From Desulfitobacterium chlororespirans DSM 11544 (GTDB lineage Bacteria > Bacillota > Desulfitobacteriia > Desulfitobacteriales > Desulfitobacteriaceae): a DNA stretch of 64,000 nucleotides. A program made the position numbers and the translations under genes. This document shows, piece after piece, positions 1-8,464 of the stretch (the stretch's first letter is position 1; every line of letters begins with the position of its first letter). The notes beneath the pieces are model-generated. The model did not search any database. It was not told the DNA's origin and was given only the letters and a program-made list of their open reading frames with translations. The stretch lies in assembly GCF_900143285.1 (NCBI RefSeq), contig NZ_FRDN01000014.1:62001-126000 (forward strand), read 5' to 3'.

Positions 1-51
1 AGGGATGATTGGAAAGGAGCAACGGGACGAACAAAAGCCAAGAGCATATAA
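1..51 (+). CDS. C-terminal tail of an upstream gene (partial)
   Basis: The frame starting at base 1 stays open for 16 codons and stops with TAA at 49-51, three bases before the ribosome binding site of the next reading frame. The tail is basic and hydrophilic (it ends KAKSI). It may be the end of another member of the family seen in the next two entries, but nothing diagnostic is visible. Confidence 0.3.
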   Translation, partial: RDDWKGATGRTKAKSI

Positions 52-68
52 ACAAGGGAGGAATACCC

Positions 69-507
69 ATGATGTTATCTTCTGTAAGCAAACCAATGGC
101 TTGCACCTTACAGCAAAATGATATAAGCAGAAAAAACCGTGCTGATACTTCTAATGTTAGCTTTAAGGATACATTATCCCAGGCTGTATTTGGCTGCATA
201 TCAGCATCCACTGCTTCGGCAACGGAATTATCAAGCAACACGACGAATGTCAATGCCTATCTATCGCTGTTACAACTTAAGTTTGGGACTAAAATATCAG
301 TGCAGAACATGGAGTATAGCAAAGCGAATATAAATCATATCGGAAGTTTAACAACCGGATCGGGGAATGTGATCATAGCCTCTAATATTCTTGAAAAAAT
401 GGCTTCTGACCCACAAGCAAGATGAAGCTAAAGCCAAAAAGCGGGCAGAAGAAAAGAGGCTGAATGAAATCACCCGAAGAACCTTAGAAAGTTGGGGTAG
501 AACATGA
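69..507 (+). pseudogene. Degraded small protein, paralogue of the next gene (DUF6033-like)
   Basis: The start ATG at 69 is chosen because a good Shine-Dalgarno (AAGGGAGG, 54-61) sits seven bases upstream. The frame reads 118 codons and stops at 423-425, just after SNILEKMASDPQAR. This resembles the 'N-I-L-E-x-M-x-x-D-P' signature I associate with secreted or flagella-associated Firmicutes proteins of the DUF6033 type. A lysine/glutamate-rich tail (DEAKAKKRAEEKRL...) continues in the +1 frame from 421 and ends with TGA at 505-507. In intact relatives I would expect roughly 60 residues between these two parts, so an internal deletion plus frameshift is the simplest reading. The shifted frame ends in an ATGA overlap with the next gene. 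Function unknown; the family assignment is from memory of the signature and is tentative. Confidence 0.5.
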
Positions 508-1301
508 ATATATCCTGGGTAAGTCTATTAGAGCATAATGACGTTATAAATAAAGGCTATTCAAAAAAAGCAGCAGGGAGTCTGAGCTTTTCTGAGATCT
601 TGAGTAACCAAACAAAAGCTATTTCCACAGCTACAGAACATCAGATGGGCAACTGTTTCCCTAATATGAAGGTTTATGTAAAAACCGGAAAGTGTGCTAT
701 ATCCAAAAGCAATTGGGATAGAAATAATTTTCCAGTTTGGAATTATTTTAAGGACAACACCAAGGCTGATTGTCTAAATTCGTGGACACCTACAGGACCA
801 GAGCCACGGGCAACAGATTGGTGTGTCCAAAAAGAGCTGAAGCAAATAGCTTTCGGGGCAATCAGTATTTTAATTCCAACCAGTTTGCAGCAAAAAATGG
901 ACGCTGATCCGGTATATGCGGGGCATATTTGGGAAAAGATTTCTGATTGGAAAAACAGCTATGATCAGGTAGATAACGCACTAGCGGCTTCCTATGGCTA
1001 TAATCCCTCTCTACACCAGATGTCAAAAAGCTATTGTCTGCAGCTTGATGAAAATGGCAACATTGAAAAGCATGTCGTCATCAGCGGTGGATTAGGAGAG
1101 CCTTATTGTAAAGAGGGAGGGAAAGAGATCTCTATCCATAAGTCCGCTCCAAAATACTTAGGCAGCTTTCCAATAAGCAGCAAAATAAGCCATAAGGAGG
1201 CCTTGGAAAATACCTTCGAACAAAAGGCGGTTAAATTGGATTATAGCCAGATTGCTGCTTACATCATACCGCAGGATAGGAAAAGGCTGTGGTGGCAGTA
1301 A
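504..1301 (+). CDS. Hypothetical protein, DUF6033-like, 265 aa
   Basis: The product is a 265-residue soluble protein with no signal peptide or membrane segment. Its N-terminus (MNISWVSLL...SLSFSEILSNQ) parallels that of the degraded upstream gene (MMLSSVSK...VSFKDTLSQ). The central stretch IAFGAISILIPTSLQQKMDADP matches the 'I-x-x-x-L-x-x-K-M-x-x-D-P' pattern of the same family, so the two genes look like tandem paralogues. The ATG overlaps the stop of the shifted upstream frame (ATGA), and the ribosome binding site is weak, suggesting translational coupling. No catalytic motif is recognisable. It could be secreted by a non-classical route or be a remnant of a larger paralogous array continuing to the left of the window. 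Confidence 0.6.
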   Translation: MNISWVSLLEHNDVINKGYSKKAAGSLSFSEILSNQTKAISTATEHQMGNCFPNMKVYVKTGKCAISKSNWDRNNFPVWNYFKDNTKADCLNSWTPTGPEPRATDWCVQKELKQIAFGAISILIPTSLQQKMDADPVYAGHIWEKISDWKNSYDQVDNALAASYGYNPSLHQMSKSYCLQLDENGNIEKHVVISGGLGEPYCKEGGKEISIHKSAPKYLGSFPISSKISHKEALENTFEQKAVKLDYSQIAAYIIPQDRKRLWWQ

Positions 1302-1424
1302 TTCAAGCAGGATTTTAAGGTTTTCGAAAATTAAAAGGATAACTGCCTTTTTGACATCGGATAGGATGTGCACAATACGTTACGGGCCAGAACTTAAATG
1401 TTGACATTGTTATGTGACAAAAAA

Positions 1425-1455
1425 GAGCTTACGCCAAGCGTAAAGCTCCTTTTTG
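1425..1455 (+). terminator. Rho-independent terminator
   Basis: The stem GAGCTTACGC (1425-1434) pairs across a three-base loop with GCGTAAAGCTC (1438-1448). It is preceded by an A-tract and followed by CTTTTTG. It lies about 120 bases downstream of the hypothetical gene ending at 1301. Confidence 0.7.
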
Positions 1456-1482
1456 TTCCTATTAGACTATAATGTAAATATT

Positions 1483-1589
1483 GAATTCACCAGGTCCGGG
1501 AGTAAGGCAAAATCTGAAACGTATCAGATTTTGCACCCTTTTTCGCCCAAGGCGCCGCCCATCACCAGTCTGCACTTCCTGGTGATTTC
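1483..1589. repeat. 107-bp palindromic element, MITE-like
   Basis: The ends GAATTCACCAGG (1483-1494) and CCTGGTGATTTC (1578-1589) are near-perfect inverted repeats. Inside is a perfect 11-bp hairpin, GCAAAATCTGA (1507-1517) with TCAGATTTTGC (1524-1534), followed by CCCTTTTT. A second hairpin, ATCACCAG/CTGGTGAT, forms at the right edge (1561-1585). There is no coding content; the 1302-1771 gap holds only this element and the terminator before it. It could be a small non-autonomous repeat or a pair of terminators. Confidence 0.45.
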
Positions 1590-1771
1590 ATATAGTTTCC
1601 TGTGGTTCTACTATAGTATATGAGGCTAGGCTGCCGGTGTGACAACTCAATCCAATGATTTCCTTTTTTCTTTTCCATGTTTACCTATACAACAGTGGGT
1701 GGTTTCTCGTAAAGGAAAAAATCAGATTTGCAAAGAATATCTTTATAAAGAGAGAGTAGGGAAGAGGATTG

Positions 1772-2314
1772 ATGCCGATGAAGTCAATTCAGCTGAAAAA
1801 TGGGCAGCTCATTTTAATCAGAGAAGCAGTCAAAGAAGATGCTCGGGAAGTAGTTAATTATTTAGCCAGGATTGGCGGGGAATCCGATTTTCTGACCTTT
1901 GGGCCTGGTGAGCTTCGTGTATCCATAAGTGATGAGGAAGCCCTAATCGAAAAAAACCGCAGTACCGGGAATAAGATCATGATCCTCGCCTTAGCTGACA
2001 GCAAAGTGGTTGGCTGTTTGAACTTTACTAATGGGGCCAGGGTACGTACCCAGCATACCGGTGAGCTAGGCGTTTCAGTCTCAAAGGATTATTGGGGACA
2101 AGGCATCGGCCGGACAATGATCGAGGAATTAATTCGCTGGGCCAGGGATGGGCAGACGATTAAAAAACTTAACCTTCGGGTCAGAAGCGATCATGAGCGG
2201 GCGATTAAGCTCTATAAGAGCTTCGGCTTTGTTCAGGAAGGGTTGATAACCGGAGAACTGATAATATCAGGCAAGTTTTATGATTTCTGCTGCATGGGGT
2301 TATGGATCGATTAA
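1772..2314 (+). CDS. GNAT family N-acetyltransferase
   Basis: This is a single-domain acetyltransferase of the GNAT fold that transfers acetyl from acetyl-CoA to an amine of unknown identity. The acetyl-CoA binding loop is clear: YWGQGIGRTM at about residues 110-120 (the Q/R-x-x-G-x-G/A motif). It is preceded by the beta-strand GELGVSVSKDYW and followed by LNLRVRSDHERAIKLYKSFGF, the usual motif B region. A TTG at 1769, ATG at 1772 and ATG at 1778 are all in frame. The AAGAGG at 1762-1767 is four bases from 1772 and ten from 1778, so the true start is one of these two. It stands alone, with its own upstream gap, and the substrate cannot be read from sequence. Confidence 0.85.
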   Translation: MPMKSIQLKNGQLILIREAVKEDAREVVNYLARIGGESDFLTFGPGELRVSISDEEALIEKNRSTGNKIMILALADSKVVGCLNFTNGARVRTQHTGELGVSVSKDYWGQGIGRTMIEELIRWARDGQTIKKLNLRVRSDHERAIKLYKSFGFVQEGLITGELIISGKFYDFCCMGLWID

Positions 2315-2425
2315 TACGTGAGTTAATGGCTCATACGAAGTGCTTTTACCAGATAAGAAATAAACATCAGATTGGCTTTAGTACAAAGTGATAAGCCGGA
2401 AAATAGTTTAAGGCAGGAGTTTAAC

Positions 2426-2818
2426 ATGTTAAAACAGTTTAATCTTAAAGTATTTGAAGAAATTTTAGGGATTTGCCGCTTAGACAGCAATGCCCAAGTA
2501 CCAGAGTGGGCGGAAGGAAAGTTTTTGTCTATAACCAGGACTGCTGATGAATTGTCCATTGTCTGCAGTCAAAAGCATATTCCTCAACATGTTGAATGCG
2601 AGGGGAATTGGCGCTATTTCAGAATTGAAGGGATATTGGACTTTTCGCTGATTGGCGTCCTCTCCTATCTAAGCGGACTATTGGCCAGTCAAGGGATTAG
2701 CATCTTTGTGATCTCGACTTATGACACCGATTATCTACTGATCAAGGAGCAAGAGCTGGATAAAGCCCTTGCTGCCTTGAGGGCGGAAGGTCATCAGGTT
2801 ACCCTAGCCGGAGGATAA
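2426..2818 (+). CDS. ACT domain-containing protein, 130 aa
   Basis: This is a stand-alone ACT-domain protein of the small 'CASTOR/ACT_7' type, about 130 residues, which in other bacteria is thought to bind an amino acid. The C-terminal half shows the ACT pattern: LDFSLIGVLSYLSGLLASQGISIFVISTYDTDYLLI followed by a final helix and strand. I chose ATG 2426 over the upstream in-frame TTG at 2372 because AGGAG (2415-2419) is six bases before it, and because family members begin just ahead of this point. No enzyme domain is attached, so a ligand-sensing or regulatory role is likely, but the partner is unknown. Confidence 0.75.
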   Translation: MLKQFNLKVFEEILGICRLDSNAQVPEWAEGKFLSITRTADELSIVCSQKHIPQHVECEGNWRYFRIEGILDFSLIGVLSYLSGLLASQGISIFVISTYDTDYLLIKEQELDKALAALRAEGHQVTLAGG

Positions 2819-2982
2819 ATAAAGAGGATCCGTAGGAAGGACTGCAATATTATAACAATCTTTTCGCCGGTTGATGCTAACCTGACTGATCTAATAGTCA
2901 AATCTATGCTATAATATTGGTGGAATATTTAGAAATAACTGAAAATACTTATCTGTTGTAACTTTACAAGGAGGGATAACAC

Positions 2983-4776
2983 ATGCTCCTCCAGGAAGGT
3001 ACGAATACCTGCTTTTCCTATCTGAACCCTGGTGACACCATAGAAAAAGCTGTAAGTATTTTTTTGGATTTAAAGATCGCCATCATTCCTGTTTTAGATC
3101 AAGAAGGCCGCTTGTTGAGCATCTTCAGCCGCAGCAGCCTTTATCGCGCTGTTTTGGCTGGGGCAAGATCCAAAGATCGGATCGATCCCTACCTTATTAC
3201 CGATGTCGTAAGTATCGCCAATGACATACCGGACGAACAATTAGCCAATTTCGTGAAAATGAGTCCAGTCGGTTCTGTTCCCGTTCTTAATAAAGAAGGA
3301 AAAGTGATCGGGCTTTTATGCAAAGCCAAAATGGTCACGACCTTATTCAGGCATTCCGAACAGGATCTCACGGATTTGGAGCATACAGCCAAGGAATTGG
3401 AAACAGTTAAGGCTCTCAATGAAACCTTTGATACCGTTCTTAATATCATCCGTGATGGCATCGTCGTTGTCGATGAAAAAGGAAAGATAACTCTTGTTAA
3501 TCAAGCCATGGCGGATTTTTTAACCATCCCTCCTGAAGAGATGATCGGCAAACCCATTACCGAAATCATGTCCTCAAATCAATTGCATCATGTCGCCTGC
3601 ACCGGACTATCCGAAACCAGTGAAGTATTGACCATACGCGGCAAGCCTTTGATTGTTTCCAACTCGCCCATCATCAAAGAGGGCAAGGTTGTGGGCGCTG
3701 TAGGCAAGGCTGTGTTTCCTCACCTTGCCGAGGCTCAGGAACTTGCTGAAAAAGTACGCTGCTTAGAGCATAAGGTCACGTTTTTCCAGGAAGAATTACA
3801 AAAAAACAGGACAGCTCAGGACATCATGAAAGATATGGTTGCCGAAAGTCCCCAAATGAAAAAACTTAAAGATGAAATTTCCATCGTCGCTACCAGCACC
3901 TCAACCGTATTGATCACCGGTGAAAGCGGGACCGGCAAAGAAGGGGTGGCACATGCCATTCATCTTGGCAGCGATCGGGGCAAAGGGCCTTTTATCAAAG
4001 TAAATTGCGCGTCCATTCCCGAAAGCCTTATGGAATCAGAAATGTTCGGTTATGTCGGCGGCGCTTTTACAGGTGCGGCGAAGCATGGGAAACCGGGACG
4101 CATCGAACGGGCTGACGGCGGCACCCTTTTTTTAGACGAAATCGGGGAAATGCCCCTGGCTTTGCAAGCCAAGTTATTGCGGGTATTACAGGATCGGGAA
4201 ATTGAACGGCTGGGAAGCACGGAAACAATCAAGGTCAATATTCGTATCTTAGCCGCTACGAATAAAAAATTAAGCAATGCTATTGCCAAAGGGGAATTCC
4301 GGCAGGATCTTTACTATCGATTAAATGTCATCAATCTGCACTTACCTCCCCTGAGAGAACGCCTTGAGGATATTGAACCCTTAACCCATTTTTTCATCTC
4401 TAAATTTAATGATATTCTTAAGGCCAATGTGAGCGGCATCACCCCTAATGCCATGGCAAATTTGCTCCAATATTCATGGCCGGGGAATATCCGCGAACTG
4501 GAAAATGTGGTGGAGAGGGCGGTCAACTATACGCGCAGCGGCTTAATCGAATTGATTCACTTACCCCACCAGATTATCAGCGGTAATACGGCCTTAGGTC
4601 AGGTAATCAACAAGAAAACGGTTCGTCATCAGGATAGACTTGGCCAGATTGAGCGGGATATGATCGCTGCCGCTCTTGAGAAAGCAGGGGGCAACAAGAC
4701 CAAAGCAGCAAAACTTTTAAACCTCAGCCGTTCAAGACTTTACGACAAATTAAATAAATACGATCTCAATACTTAA
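2983..4776 (+). CDS. Sigma-54 dependent activator with CBS pair, PAS and AAA+ domains
   Basis: This enhancer-binding protein activates RNA polymerase carrying sigma-54. The N-terminus has two CBS motifs (about residues 1-125), which usually bind adenosyl ligands such as AMP or SAM. A PAS domain follows (about 145-250), then a coiled-coil linker and the AAA+ core. The core shows Walker A GESGTGKE (near 313), the sigma-54 contact loop GAFTGA (near 360), Walker B LFLDEIGE and the arginine finger region FRQDLYYRLNV. A Fis-type helix-turn-helix (GNKTKAAKLLNLSRSRLYDKL) closes the protein. The start follows AAGGAGGG by six bases. There is no receiver domain, so it senses a small molecule directly rather than a kinase. 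Two strong sigma-54 promoters lie just downstream (5071 and 9111), making this the obvious regulator of those operons. That link is inference from position. Confidence 0.92.
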   Translation: MLLQEGTNTCFSYLNPGDTIEKAVSIFLDLKIAIIPVLDQEGRLLSIFSRSSLYRAVLAGARSKDRIDPYLITDVVSIANDIPDEQLANFVKMSPVGSVPVLNKEGKVIGLLCKAKMVTTLFRHSEQDLTDLEHTAKELETVKALNETFDTVLNIIRDGIVVVDEKGKITLVNQAMADFLTIPPEEMIGKPITEIMSSNQLHHVACTGLSETSEVLTIRGKPLIVSNSPIIKEGKVVGAVGKAVFPHLAEAQELAEKVRCLEHKVTFFQEELQKNRTAQDIMKDMVAESPQMKKLKDEISIVATSTSTVLITGESGTGKEGVAHAIHLGSDRGKGPFIKVNCASIPESLMESEMFGYVGGAFTGAAKHGKPGRIERADGGTLFLDEIGEMPLALQAKLLRVLQDREIERLGSTETIKVNIRILAATNKKLSNAIAKGEFRQDLYYRLNVINLHLPPLRERLEDIEPLTHFFISKFNDILKANVSGITPNAMANLLQYSWPGNIRELENVVERAVNYTRSGLIELIHLPHQIISGNTALGQVINKKTVRHQDRLGQIERDMIAAALEKAGGNKTKAAKLLNLSRSRLYDKLNKYDLNT

Positions 4777-4803
4777 ACGTGTTCTAAGAGAGCGCTCATC
4801 CAG

Positions 4804-4866
4804 AAAAACGTCCCAAAAGCGGATAATGGCTAAACAAAAGCGTCCGCTTCCGGGACGTTTTTTTAT
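4804..4866 (+). terminator. Rho-independent terminator of the activator gene
   Basis: The outer stem AACGTCCC/GGGACGTT and an inner stem AAGCGGA/TCCGCTT form a long two-part hairpin. It is followed by seven T residues (4858-4864). Confidence 0.85.
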
Positions 4867-4891
4867 ACTAATCGGAAAGGTTTCTTAACCT

Positions 4892-5052
4892 AGTGCCCTG
4901 TCAACCCTAAATCTCACCTATCCTGGCGGCCAATTTACAGCAATACTGCGTTGTCGTCAATCGCCATACCCTCGGTATGCCTCAATCCTCCGCCTTGTCT
5001 TGCTATAAATTGGCTCGCCATTATAGTGTAATTTTAAGGTTGACAGGGCACT
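4892..5052. mobile_element. 161-bp palindromic MITE, copy 1
   Basis: The terminal inverted repeats are 15 bp and perfect (AGTGCCCTGTCAACC and its complement). The whole element folds on itself: GGCGGCCAATTTACAGCAA near the left pairs with TTGCTATAAATTGGCTCGCC near the right. It has no coding capacity. A second copy of the same length, in opposite orientation and differing at about ten positions, lies at 19997-20157. This copy separates the activator terminator from the sigma-54 promoter at 5071. No clear target duplication is visible. Confidence 0.85.
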
Positions 5053-5070
5053 AGAGGCTGTTAAAAAGAT

Positions 5071-5087
5071 TTGGCATAATTATTGCA
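5071..5087 (+). promoter_or_regulatory. Sigma-54 (-24/-12) promoter of the mutase operon
   Basis: TTGGCATAATTATTGCA has the invariant GG (5073-5074) and GC (5085-5086) exactly ten bases apart, matching the TGGCAYR-N4-TTGCA consensus. It lies about 85 bases upstream of the first open frame of the cobO-meaB-mutase unit and just downstream of a sigma-54 activator gene. Confidence 0.85.
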
Positions 5088-5173
5088 TAAATAATCTAAT
5101 AATTCAGAAAATTTTAAGCAAGGAGGGCAATGACATTCGTTTAGGAAAATAGTCAGGCTGAGGGGGAGTAAAT

Positions 5174-5281
5174 ATGTCCAATAGTAAAGACGATTTAACA
5201 CAGCATGAAGAGTTGGCCTTACTTGAGATACAGGAAGAAGGTGAAAACGATGAAAGGGCTTTTGCTTGTCTACACCGGTAA
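5174..5281 (+). CDS. Possible 35-aa leader peptide overlapping cobO
   Basis: An ATG with a good ribosome binding site (GGGGGAG, 5162-5168) opens a 35-codon frame. The product is acidic at first ([20 protein letters not shown]) and ends ACLHR. Its 3' part overlaps the start of the cobO-like frame (ATG 5250) in a different register, which would couple translation of the two. Real translation is likely from the ribosome binding site, but any function of the peptide is unknown. It may only deliver ribosomes to cobO. Confidence 0.35.
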   Translation: MSNSKDDLTQHEELALLEIQEEGENDERAFACLHR

Positions 5282-5768
5282 CGGCAAAGGAAAAACCACC
5301 GCCGCCTTGGGTCTGAGTCTTAGAGCTTTAGGCCACGGGCAAAAGGTAGGCTTCTTACAATTCATGAAAGGAAGCAAAAATTACGGGGAGGTTAAGATTT
5401 CCGAAAAACTTCCCAATTTAACCCTGGTATAAACCGGCCGGGATTGTTTCGTTTCCTTTGAGAATCCCGAGCCAGTGGACATTGCCATGGCACGTGAGGG
5501 TTTAGCTGTTTTAGCCCAATGGTTCAAAGAGGATCGTTTTGATTTGATTGTCGCGGATGAACTTTTGGTCGCCCTGGGATTTAATTTAGTCACAGTTCAA
5601 GAAGTTTTAGACCTGATTGAGCAGCATCCGCCCCATTTAACCCTTGTCTTAACCGGGCGTTATGCACCTGATGAGCTTTTGGATATTGCCGATACCGTAA
5701 CCATCATGCAGGAACACCGGCATGCTTATCAGCAAGGGGTTGTGGCAAAGGAAGGGATGGAATTTTGA
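5250..5768 (+). pseudogene. cobO: ATP:cob(I)alamin adenosyltransferase, CobO type, interrupted by a nonsense codon
   Basis: CobO/BtuR enzymes transfer the adenosyl group of ATP to cob(I)alamin, giving the coenzyme B12 that the mutase downstream needs. The P-loop is intact ([19 protein letters not shown], residues 8-26). After PNLTLV the frame meets TAA at 5430-5432 (codon 61). It then continues in the same register with TGRDCFVSFENPEP and the rest of the family, including VADELLVALGF, TGRYAPDEL and the end QGVVAKEGMEF. The family normally has Gln at the stop position (V-Q-T-G), so a single CAA to TAA change explains it. The total would be 172 codons, normal for the family. Unless the stop is read through or is a sequencing error, this copy is inactive and coenzyme B12 must come from another adenosyltransferase. 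Confidence 0.85.
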
Positions 5769-6730
5769 AAACCAGCGCATGGGAGCCTTGGTTAGAGCGC
5801 CTTTGGCAGGGGGATAAACGGGCCGCGGCTAAACTCATGTCTCACGTGGAGGATGACCAGGGACGAGTGGAGATTATGTGCCGCATCCTGCCCAGAACCG
5901 GTCAACGCATGGTCCTCGGCATAACCGGACCGCCGGGCGCAGGTAAAAGCTCCTTAGTCGGAGCACTCACTCAGCTCTATCGGGAACAGCGTGATAAGGT
6001 TGGCATCGTAGCCGTTGATCCCAGCAGTCCCTATTCCGGAGGGGCCATTCTGGGCGATAGAATCCGCATGCAGTCCCATGGCACGGATCCGGGAGTGTTC
6101 ATACGGAGTATGGGAACCCGGGGGCACTTAGGCGGAGTGGCGCGGTTTACAACCGATGTCTTAAAAATATTGGAAGCTGCCGGATATGAACGTCTCATCC
6201 TGGAAACCGTCGGAGTAGGACAATCAGAATTAGAAATCATGGAATGTGCCGATACCGTCCTGCTTGTTTTAAACCCGGGAACCGGCGATGGCATTCAAGC
6301 CATCAAAGCCGGTATCATGGAAATTGCCGATATCTTTATTGTCAATAAAGCCGACTTACCAGGAGCCGAACGCCTTAAGAACGATATTGAAATGGCTTTG
6401 GATCTGAATGGTGCCAGAGCCTGGCGGGCACCTGTCGTCATGACCAGCACGCTTGAGCAGCGTGGACTTAATGAGCTTCACGAGCACATTGCCAAGCACC
6501 AAGAGTTTCTGACCGAGTCGGGAAAATGCCGCGAACGCCGTCACAATGCTTTCAAACAAGAGGTTTGGCGGCACTGGGAAGCCATTGCGCGGCAGGCCTT
6601 TGCCACAGCCTGGCAAAACCTGCCCAAGTCTGAGGGAGATGACCTTGAACCTGGCAATCCTTACACACTTGCCGAAGAGATCTGGGCATCTATTGTTTCC
6701 GGGAGGTTTACCGACCGTTCCGCTCATTAA
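5765..6730 (+). CDS. meaB: MeaB/ArgK-type GTPase chaperone of the B12 mutase
   Basis: MeaB is a G3E-family GTPase that loads and protects the adenosylcobalamin of acyl-CoA mutases. The motifs are all present: Walker A GITGPPGAGKSS (about residues 52-63), the DPSSP switch region, ETVGVGQSE (about 148-156) and the base-recognition NKAD (about 198-201). The length of 321 aa is typical. It starts with TTG at 5765 inside the TTGA overlap with the cobO stop, after GGAAGGGATGG, so it is translationally coupled to cobO. Its position directly before the mutase large subunit confirms its role. Nothing is missing from the sequence, so it should be active although cobO is broken. Confidence 0.93.
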   Translation: MKTSAWEPWLERLWQGDKRAAAKLMSHVEDDQGRVEIMCRILPRTGQRMVLGITGPPGAGKSSLVGALTQLYREQRDKVGIVAVDPSSPYSGGAILGDRIRMQSHGTDPGVFIRSMGTRGHLGGVARFTTDVLKILEAAGYERLILETVGVGQSELEIMECADTVLLVLNPGTGDGIQAIKAGIMEIADIFIVNKADLPGAERLKNDIEMALDLNGARAWRAPVVMTSTLEQRGLNELHEHIAKHQEFLTESGKCRERRHNAFKQEVWRHWEAIARQAFATAWQNLPKSEGDDLEPGNPYTLAEEIWASIVSGRFTDRSAH

Positions 6731-6801
6731 AAATTTAGGGTTTTTATAGATATTAGGGTGAAAGGGTTAGGGAGTGATTCTGAAAAAGGTTAGGTGAAGG
6801 T

Positions 6802-8439
6802 ATGCAAGAAGATTTTAGCCGTTGGCAAAAATCCTACCAGGAGCAGAAAGAGCGCCAAGGGCCCTTTATGACTGTTTCCAGCGCCCCAATCGCTCCTCTT
6901 TATGCTCCGGATAACACTCCTGAAATCGATTTTGAAAAAGATATTAGCTACCCGGGGGCATACCCTTATACACGGGGTGTCCGCACCAACATGTACCGTG
7001 GCCGGCTTTGGACAATGCGGCAATTTGCCGGCTTCGCCACTGCTGTGGAATCCAATCAGCGGTATAAGTTCCTGCTCAGTCAAGGTCAAACCGGATTAAG
7101 TGTCGCTTTCGATATGCCAACCATCATGGGCTACGACTCCGACCACCCACGGGCCTATGGCGAAGTGGGCAGGGTAGGGGTTGCTATTGACTCCCTTCAG
7201 GATATGGAGACTTTATTTAAAGATATCCCCCTGGATCAAGTCAGCACCTCGATGACTACCAATGCTCCTGCGGCTATTTTATGGTCTATGTATCTTGTCG
7301 CGGCGGAAAAACAAGGAGTTCCTGCCCACAAACTTACAGGAACCATCCAAAACGATATCTTAAAAGAATACATTGCTCAAAAATCCTGGATTTTCCCACC
7401 GGAACCTTCTCTCCGCCTGATCACAGATATTTTCGCCTTTGCCCGGGATCATGTTCCTAAATGGAACACGATCAGCATCAGCGGCTACCATATTCGGGAA
7501 GCCGGGGCAACGGCTCTTCAAGAGTTAGCCTTTACCCTGGCGGATGGCTTCACCTATGTTGAAGCAGGAATCAAGGCCGGCCTGGATGTGGATGATTTTG
7601 CACCGCGGCTCTCCTTCTTCTTTAACTCTCATACCGACTTCTTTGAAGAAATCGCTAAATATCGTGCCGCCCGCCGGATTTGGGCAAGGCATATGAAAGA
7701 AAATTATGGCGCCAAAAAAGAGGAAAGCCTGCTGCTCCGTTTTCATACACAGACTGCAGGGTGCTCACTGACGGCACAGCAGCCTGAGAATAATATCATT
7801 CGCACAGCCTATCAGGCTATGTCGGCGGTGCTGGGAGGAACACAGTCCCTGCATACTAATTCTATGGATGAAGTTCTGGCCTTACCTTCGGAAAAAGCCG
7901 TTCAGATCGCTTTACGGACTCAGCAAATTCTGGCCTATGAGACAGGGATCGTCAATACCATTGATCCCCTGGCCGGCTCCTATTTCGTAGAGGCTTTAAC
8001 CCAGCAAATGGAGGAGGGGGCTGAAGAATACTTCCGTAAAATTGAAGAACGGGGCGGGGTTCTTGCCGCAATTCATCAGAACTTTTTCCAGCAGGAAATT
8101 GCCGATGCAGCTTATCGCTATCAAAAGGAAATCGAAGGAAAAGACCGCATTATCGTTGGGGTCAACGGGTTCCAAACTGAAGAGGCCCTGGAAATTGACC
8201 TTTTAAAAATTGATCCTGAAATCGAAAGAAACCAGGCTCAACGGGTTAAAGAACTGAGAACCACCCGGGATAACTTACACGTCAAAAACACTCTAGCCGC
8301 TTTAAAAGCAACTGCCCTGAGCTCAGATAATCTTATCCCGAAAATCATTGATGCCGTTCGGGCTTACGCCACCGAAGGGGAAATCGTCGCTGTCCTCAAA
8401 GAGGTTTTTGGGGAATACAGGGAACAGTCTGTATTTTAA
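6802..8439 (+). CDS. icmA: Acyl-CoA mutase large subunit, predicted isobutyryl-CoA mutase
   Basis: This is the substrate-binding TIM-barrel subunit (545 aa) of a coenzyme B12-dependent acyl-CoA mutase; the B12-binding domain is encoded separately next door. The N-terminal region [21 protein letters not shown] binds CoA, and [13 protein letters not shown] carries the catalytic His (His230). Alignment by eye to the Propionibacterium methylmalonyl-CoA mutase shows two key changes. Tyr89 (in TIRQYAGF) is Phe75 here (TMRQFAGF), and Arg207, which holds the substrate carboxylate, is Gln193 (IAQKSWIF); both regions align without gaps. Phe/Gln at these sites is the published signature of isobutyryl-CoA mutase, whereas 2-hydroxyisobutyryl-CoA mutase has Ile/Gln. 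It is therefore predicted to interconvert isobutyryl-CoA and butyryl-CoA. Neighbours for butyryl-CoA oxidation agree. Substrate is inferred, not proven. Confidence 0.85.
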   Translation: MQEDFSRWQKSYQEQKERQGPFMTVSSAPIAPLYAPDNTPEIDFEKDISYPGAYPYTRGVRTNMYRGRLWTMRQFAGFATAVESNQRYKFLLSQGQTGLSVAFDMPTIMGYDSDHPRAYGEVGRVGVAIDSLQDMETLFKDIPLDQVSTSMTTNAPAAILWSMYLVAAEKQGVPAHKLTGTIQNDILKEYIAQKSWIFPPEPSLRLITDIFAFARDHVPKWNTISISGYHIREAGATALQELAFTLADGFTYVEAGIKAGLDVDDFAPRLSFFFNSHTDFFEEIAKYRAARRIWARHMKENYGAKKEESLLLRFHTQTAGCSLTAQQPENNIIRTAYQAMSAVLGGTQSLHTNSMDEVLALPSEKAVQIALRTQQILAYETGIVNTIDPLAGSYFVEALTQQMEEGAEEYFRKIEERGGVLAAIHQNFFQQEIADAAYRYQKEIEGKDRIIVGVNGFQTEEALEIDLLKIDPEIERNQAQRVKELRTTRDNLHVKNTLAALKATALSSDNLIPKIIDAVRAYATEGEIVAVLKEVFGEYREQSVF

Positions 8440-8464
8440 AGGTAAATATAGGGAGGGTTAGACA

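Noticed and set aside
1639-1857. 72-codon open frame overlapping the acetyltransferase start
   Set aside because: It has no ribosome binding site, overlaps the clear GNAT frame, and its product has no recognisable feature.
5250-5768. Two separate short genes in the cobO region, or a frameshift
   Set aside because: Both pieces are in the same reading frame and meet at a single TAA where the family has Gln, so a point nonsense change is simpler than two genes or a frameshift.
6802-8439. Methylmalonyl-CoA mutase as the name of the large subunit
   Set aside because: The Arg that binds the second carboxylate is Gln and the neighbouring Tyr is Phe; both argue against methylmalonyl-CoA as substrate.
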